Source: Meandrina meandrites (Eukaryota > Cnidaria > Anthozoa > Scleractinia > Meandrinidae). Taken from it: 64,000 nucleotides of DNA. Shown here piece after piece: positions 59,422 through 64,000 of this stretch (position 1 is its first letter; each line of letters opens with the position of its first letter). The stretch spans positions 6,216,001-6,280,000 of the forward strand of contig OY855908.1 in assembly GCA_963693305.1 (NCBI GenBank), in the 5' to 3' direction. The translations under genes were made by a program, and so were the position numbers. Below the pieces are notes generated by a model that was given only the letters and a program-made list of their open reading frames with translations, made no database searches and had not been told where the DNA came from.

Positions 59422-62400
59422 TCACAGGTACAGCTTGGCACGCAGTGTGTGGACAGGAGCTGGGACTTGAATTGGCTGCCGTTTGTCAGCTGCTGACTGG
59501 CCTCTTTCCACTACAAGCCTGTTGACTTCGGTCAACATGTCGAGCAGGTGTTCACGAGAGCGGCGTTTCTTCATGACCTCCACCAAGGTCTAATGTTCGA
59601 TTAGAAAAGTAAAAAAACATCTTATTAGAAATAATAAACGATCGTAGAACAAAACTCATAGGATTTTCATTGGACCTTTATCAACAAACACTGGTACCTA
59701 CATACTAATAATTACTGACCCTCCTAAAATCCTATTGTTCTCCCTCTGGAATATATTGGATATTGCAGTCATGTACCAAAACATCAATGTGGAAGCGGCT
59801 GAGTCGTCGATATGATGCAGAGAGAGAGAGAAAGGGGGCTTTAGATGGGTCCGTAATTATAATAGATAACTTCGTCTCACAGCATAATTCGGCGTATTGC
59901 AGGCAGCTACAGCCTGTGGCCTCAGCTGCCTTCAATATGCCCAATAATGCTGTGAGCCTCAGAAATTATATTTTAAACAGAAAACCGGCTCTTGATCTTA
60001 ATCGCATTGATCGTTCGAAACGTGGTCTGTGCAAAGCTGTTTTAGACGCGGTTCAAAGACACGAATTGGTTCTTGTCTACACCTCCTTCATGCTTATGAT
60101 TACATAATCTTCAAATATTTTTACAAGCAAATTGTACGCTTTTGAGTTATCTAATCTAGATAAACTAACTGACAACACAGAAATACTATTTTTGAAGATC
60201 TAATCTTCAACATATATCATGAAAGTAATAAGGGCGTCTTTTTACGCATTTAATTGTGCTTTAGAAACTGTCAAAAGGATATATTTTATAAGGAAAAAAA
60301 AACATTCAAACTCACTTTGACGAACCATGGCCGATAACCAGGTGAAGCCGAATAAGCCAACAAGAAGTCTGCTTCTACTGGACACACACTTCCTGGGAGG
60401 GTGGAATCGGTAGAAAATGCATCCATGCAACTGTCGGAATTGCCAGTGGTGGCTGAACTGCTTTCATCTTTCGTCCCTCTATACGTCTGGATGAAAAATA
60501 GCTTGGGTTTGTCTCTTAGTGTTGGACAGTTGGACGCTTTGAACACAGACATCAAATCTCCAACTGTTGTCTTTCTTTCGTCCACACCATAGATGACATC
60601 CTGTTTTCCACCGTGTGACATCACAACGAATGCAAACGCGTCAAACTGGCTGTGATCCTTCGCTGCGAATTCGGCTGCAACTTTCGGCATTTCATCACCT
60701 TCGAGAGCCTTTCTAACACACACTTTAAAAGAGAGTTCATTAAAAGGACCTTCAAGTTCTCTTTCGTCGAATTCTGCGCCTTTTAAATTGTTGATTATTA
60801 GGCACATTCCACGTGGACGACAGTTCATTTTATAGCACAGGAGTCCAGGTGTTTCTAAAGAAAGGTAGAGACGAACAACAATGTAGGTCACTGTCTTTTA
60901 TTATACATTATAATAACTAAATCGTTTCTCTTTTCTCTTTTCTTTTTGGCTAAGAACCCACGATTAATTCTAGAAAAATCTGCTGGCGGTCTGGAGAATA
61001 ATATGGAATTTCGTGCGCGCGCAGTGCATGATGATTATTAAGAACTCACGCGCGCTGGCTTGACATCTTGTCTTCCTTATTTCATTTCAAAGGAAATATT
61101 CATTTCAAACAACGTACAATAAAGCAATGATCACATTAATTTTTTGTGATATCACGGTTTCGCGAAACCAATATACGCAAACAGAACGTTTGGGGTTAAA
61201 AGCATATACTTTCGCGCGTTTATTAATTTTAGTTTTTTGCATGGTTTATGTGGCTACTCTCAAAATTTGCTTGATTTCAATGGCGTCTACAAGAGATTTC
61301 TTTCAAATTCAACGCCAAGTTTCCGTAAGTTTTATATCAATGCCTAAATTAGGATTCAGTTCAAGTTATTATAGCGGGTCGAGAACAGGCCAATTTTCTT
61401 GCCAGAGTATTTCCGTGAAGTATTTTTATCTACTCAATAGCGTTTATGAGCAAAAATTGATAAGGAAACTTATTTTTCAGTTTCTGCTCGGTAAACACTT
61501 GCTCTGAGTTTCGAATTCGTTCTAACTCACGCTCTTGCTTGTTCCTTTGCTCCTGTATTTTCTCTTCAAGCTTTGCATTTCTTTGTTCAAGTTCTAATAA
61601 TTATAAAAATAATAATAGTAATAATATTTATTTCACCTCGGGTTGTGGGGCTGATTAGGCCATTAGCAAAACTATGCTAATGTGCCGACAAAAAATGGCA
61701 ATAAAAAGAAAATACACAAAGTTATGAAACTGTTAGCGATTATACATTTAAAAACAATTGCTAGCGGACTTGAGATACAGTGAAGGACAGCTTACGCACT
61801 GCCTTTTTAAATGCCTTAGTTGACGTCAGCGTTCGCATTGTGTCAGGAATCGAGTTCCACGCCTTAGCTGCAGTATACCTTACAGATTTTAGTTCATATG
61901 AAGTGGTGCTGACTTTTTGGATGGCCAACGTATTCATCCCTCTCAGGTTCTTTACATTGCCCTTGATGCAAAACAGATTTCTAAGGTATTTAGGTACCGA
62001 ACTGTTCATTGCCTTAAATACTATTATAAGCATATCTTATATGCGGCGGTCTTCTAGAGTATAGCCTGAGGGAAAAAAGATTTCGCTGTCTCATCTACAT
62101 ATACTTGACAATTTGTAAAAGTAGCCCTGGGGTTAAGTTGCATTTTAGGTTTTCAAAAATGGAGCACTTGGATAACACCAAACAGATAAAAAAATCAACT
62201 AAAATACCCTTTTCCCATAAGTTCTTATTAGCATTTTGGAATACAATTGAAGCCATGCCAGGGCACTAATTTTAATTAATTCCTTGGTTTACGTAGCATC
62301 AGCTTATGAATGCTGCAGCTATGATTGTTAATTGCTACTATTACTTCAAACTCACCTTCCTGTCTGTCCCTTTGCTCCTGTATTTTCTTTTGAAGCTCCT

Positions 62401-62491
62401 CGTTTTTCTGTTCAAGCTCTTTTATTTTCCGTTGCGATTCTAAGTAAGAGATAAATACCGAGAACGGAGGTATTAATCCATATACGGCCCT

Positions 62492-62534
<43 letters not shown>

Positions 62535-63819
62535 GACTTATTTTATGATGTTATTCATGATGGATCATTATATACAACCCGTTTCCAAGAGGACAAAAGC
62601 CGTCTAATTAGTAGTACATCGGGTCCGAGCGTAAACAATGTAGTCTTTGTTTTTTTATCGTTGCCATTGTGTGGTTTTCTCAGAATAGCCCGATCGTGCA
62701 TTTCCACGGATTTCGCGATTTATTGTGATTGGAAACCTTATTTGAATAACAGAAGCTTGTTTTGATGGTTTGTTTTGCTCTGTGTGTTGTTCGCAAGGTG
62801 CGATTTAGCGTATTTTGTACAGACAGCGTCTTAATGGCAGTAGTAAACATACGAAGAAATTGAAACCTCGACAGGAAAATAGAAAATTTTATGCAGAGTT
62901 GATCCAAAGACAGGAGGACCATGGGCTGCTAGCGGATCCAAATACCAGATAAGTTGTAAGGAAACGTTTAGGAATCTCATTTTTTTCAAGAATGAGACGC
63001 GCGTTGTTGAACACAAACTGTTGTTGAACTCACGAGGAAGAAATTTTTAACTGAGGCTGTGTGCAGCGACAAAATTGAGAACGGCATGACGGAAATTCAA
63101 CTGAATTTAGCTTATCTTTAATGGCGATTCCATTTTAACATGAATTTTATATTTCCAAAATGAATTTAGAAACTGAAGAAGGCTTTGTAATTTCAAGACT
63201 TAGTTTTTTAGGGAAAGTAAACCAAAGAAATTTTTGGGCTGCCACTGCTATGTAGCTTAAGTATTTCGTATCAGGTTGCAGTAAAAAATTTATTGTTGGA
63301 ATTGCTTTGTTTAATTTGTCAAGAGAGTTTTAATTTGTCAGGAATAGATCAATCGGAACCTAGAATACTAATGAGAGGTTTTACAAATTATGCATATAAA
63401 GGCCCTCGCATTATTTGTATAAATTCCTGAAACGAGGGATTTATACAGATAAATCCCTCATTCATATTCATAAATTCATTAATCAGCCCCGCTCTTCCCT
63501 GCTACATTGTCAAGCCCTCCCCGGACTCTCAGTTAGTTAATATTCAACAGGGTTGTAAGTTAAATAAAGGTTGTTGAATAACAAAAGAAAATGTGCCAAT
63601 CATGAAATAAAGCCAAAATAAACACCTCCACTGTCTTACTCAATTATTTTGTAACAGTTTTAAGGCACTACAGTCTTGTGTTTGTGTTCATCTGCAACTT
63701 ATTAATAAATGTACCTTTAAGGCTGTCAGTGCTGCTGCTAAGTTTGTTCTCTTGATCCTTTATTTTCTCGTTAAACTCTACATTTCTCTGTTCGAGTTCC
63801 TTTATTCTCTGTTGCGACT
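59422..63819 (-). CDS. Coiled-coil caspase-family protein, probable pseudocaspase (5' partial)
   Basis: Exons in transcript order are 63819-63715, 62439-62356, 61593-61531, 60854-60316 and 59589-59422. The first three and the start of the fourth are all phase 1; the fourth joins the fifth in phase 0. The N-terminal part visible is coiled coil (ESQQRIKELEQRN, ESQRKIKELEQKN, LEQRNAKLEEKIQEQRN). The caspase (C14) domain follows: PRGMCLIINN, AAKDHSQFDAFAFVVMSHGG with the catalytic His, YGVDE, and KPKLFFIQTYRG. The p10 part is EADFLLAYSASPGY, then WFVKTLVEV, LLDMLTEVNRLVVE and VHTLRAKLYL before TGA. The catalytic Cys of QACRG is Tyr here, and the segment between GY and WF is about eight residues shorter than usual. 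It is therefore probably a regulatory, non-proteolytic homologue. The 5' end with any death-fold domain lies beyond the window. Confidence 0.88.
59590..60315. other. Intron between p20 and p10 exons, with an unexplained plus-strand ORF
   Basis: A 114-codon plus-strand ORF (59763-60107; NAVSLRNYILNRKPALDL, ELVLVYTSFM) lies inside the intron. No motif recognised. It may be a retroposed fragment. The donor at 60315 reads 'gtgagt' and the acceptor at 59590 reads 'ttag'. Confidence 0.4.
60855..61530. other. Intron of the caspase-like gene
   Basis: Acceptor 'tttctttag' before 60854 and donor 'gtgagt' after 61531. A 126-codon plus-strand ORF (61127-61507) is probably chance. A short 'gcgcgcgcagtgc' / 'cacgcgcgctgg' inverted pair lies near 61015-61057. 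Confidence 0.5.
61604..62090 (-). mobile_element. 3' fragment of a different non-LTR retrotransposon
   Basis: The minus-strand frame 62033-61761 is the RT C-terminal region common in LINEs (FKAMNSSVPKYLRNLF, YTAAKAWNSIPDTMR). An in-frame stop lies just upstream of its Met. It ends in an (ATT)n-type tail at 61604-61630. It is unlike the two (ATCTT)n LINEs in this window. The tail touches the splice acceptor of the coiled-coil exon at 61593. Confidence 0.85.
62449..62534. repeat. Near-perfect 86-base hairpin beside a splice acceptor
   Basis: 'agataaataccgagaacg' pairs with 'cgttctcggtatttatct', and 'ggtattaatccatatac' with 'gtatatggattaatacc', around 'ggccctcgggat'. It ends ten bases from exon 62439-62356. 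Probably a small foldback MITE. Confidence 0.85.
62540..63714. other. Intron of the caspase-like gene
   Basis: No exon with matching phase seen. A partial hairpin lies at about 63400-63470 ('gaccctcg'-like and 'ttatttgtataaattcc' against 'gggatttatacagataaat'). Minus-strand ORFs at 62680-63016 lack recognisable motifs. Confidence 0.45.
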
Positions 63820-64000
63820 CTGAGAAGAGAAAACGTTCGCTGTGTTACCAAGTTTTTTTTAGCAATGATGATTAGCCAAGCTTATGTTGTGTTTGTGTTT
63901 TAAGCCCCTCACGCTGATGTCCCTTTTTATCAATCCAAAGTGGCCAGCTACAACGCACAAGCATTTTCAACATATAACAAGGACTTAAAGGCCTGGCCAA

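Noticed and set aside
61127..61507. 126-codon plus-strand ORF with hydrophobic stretches
   Set aside because: It lies antisense in an intron of the caspase-like gene, is AT-rich and has no recognisable domain.
1..64000. CRISPR array, operons or bacterial contamination
   Set aside because: No regularly spaced repeats with unique spacers, no Shine-Dalgarno-led gene series, and clear introns plus metazoan mobile elements.

Overview
This looks like a gene-poor, AT-rich stretch of an animal nuclear genome, most likely a cnidarian and probably a stony coral or other anthozoan. Introns have gt..ag ends and interstitial CCCTAA telomere repeats are present. The window is packed with TIR elements, a tRNA-derived SINE, non-LTR elements and a compact Ty3/Gypsy element. 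Several repeat families (the TATTCACCGAAGTGGAGG element, the GGAGCTCC hairpin element, a SINE tail) resemble repeats I recall from corals. That taxonomic call rests on recollection, not on a search. No bacterial-style genes or operons are present.

Layout. 1-181 is the end of a repeat whose inverted copy is at 33454-33640. 827-17493 is a tandem pair of ~8.3 kb units with a sharp junction at 9213/9214. Each unit carries the same decayed, unrecognised protein-coding fragment. Unit 2 also carries a 5'-truncated non-LTR retrotransposon (14417-16613). 17270-19060 is paralogous to 24596-26840. Between them lies a 4.8 kb palindromic element flanked by TTAA (19623-24419), itself invaded by a 2.3 kb hairpin-ended element (21533-23804). 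25297-26243, 27370-29394 and 31831-33403 are further TIR elements, two with visible target-site duplications. 29399-31826 and 34620-38440 show no gene I can support.

Genes. I pieced together two host genes by hand from splice sites and matching phases, both on the minus strand. (1) 48084 down to 39163: a small coiled-coil gene of eight visible exons with Hook-like segments. It contains a duplicated two-exon module, and a non-LTR element (39765-40680) has landed in one of its coding exons. (2) 63819 down to 59422: three phase 1-1 coiled-coil exons followed by a caspase-family domain in two exons. The catalytic cysteine is replaced by tyrosine (QTYRG where QACRG is expected), so this is probably a pseudocaspase. 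Its 5' end lies beyond the window.

Between the two genes lie a PIF/Harbinger-like MITE (48672-49375) and a complete but frameshifted Gypsy-type LTR element (52093-57282). The LTR element has 133-bp LTRs, a GCTGC target duplication, an initiator-Met-like primer site and two younger insertions inside it. A recurring theme is that mobile-element ends sit within about 15 bases of splice acceptors of coiled-coil exons (42069, 61593, 62439). All exon structures are inferences from the genomic sequence; no transcript evidence was available.
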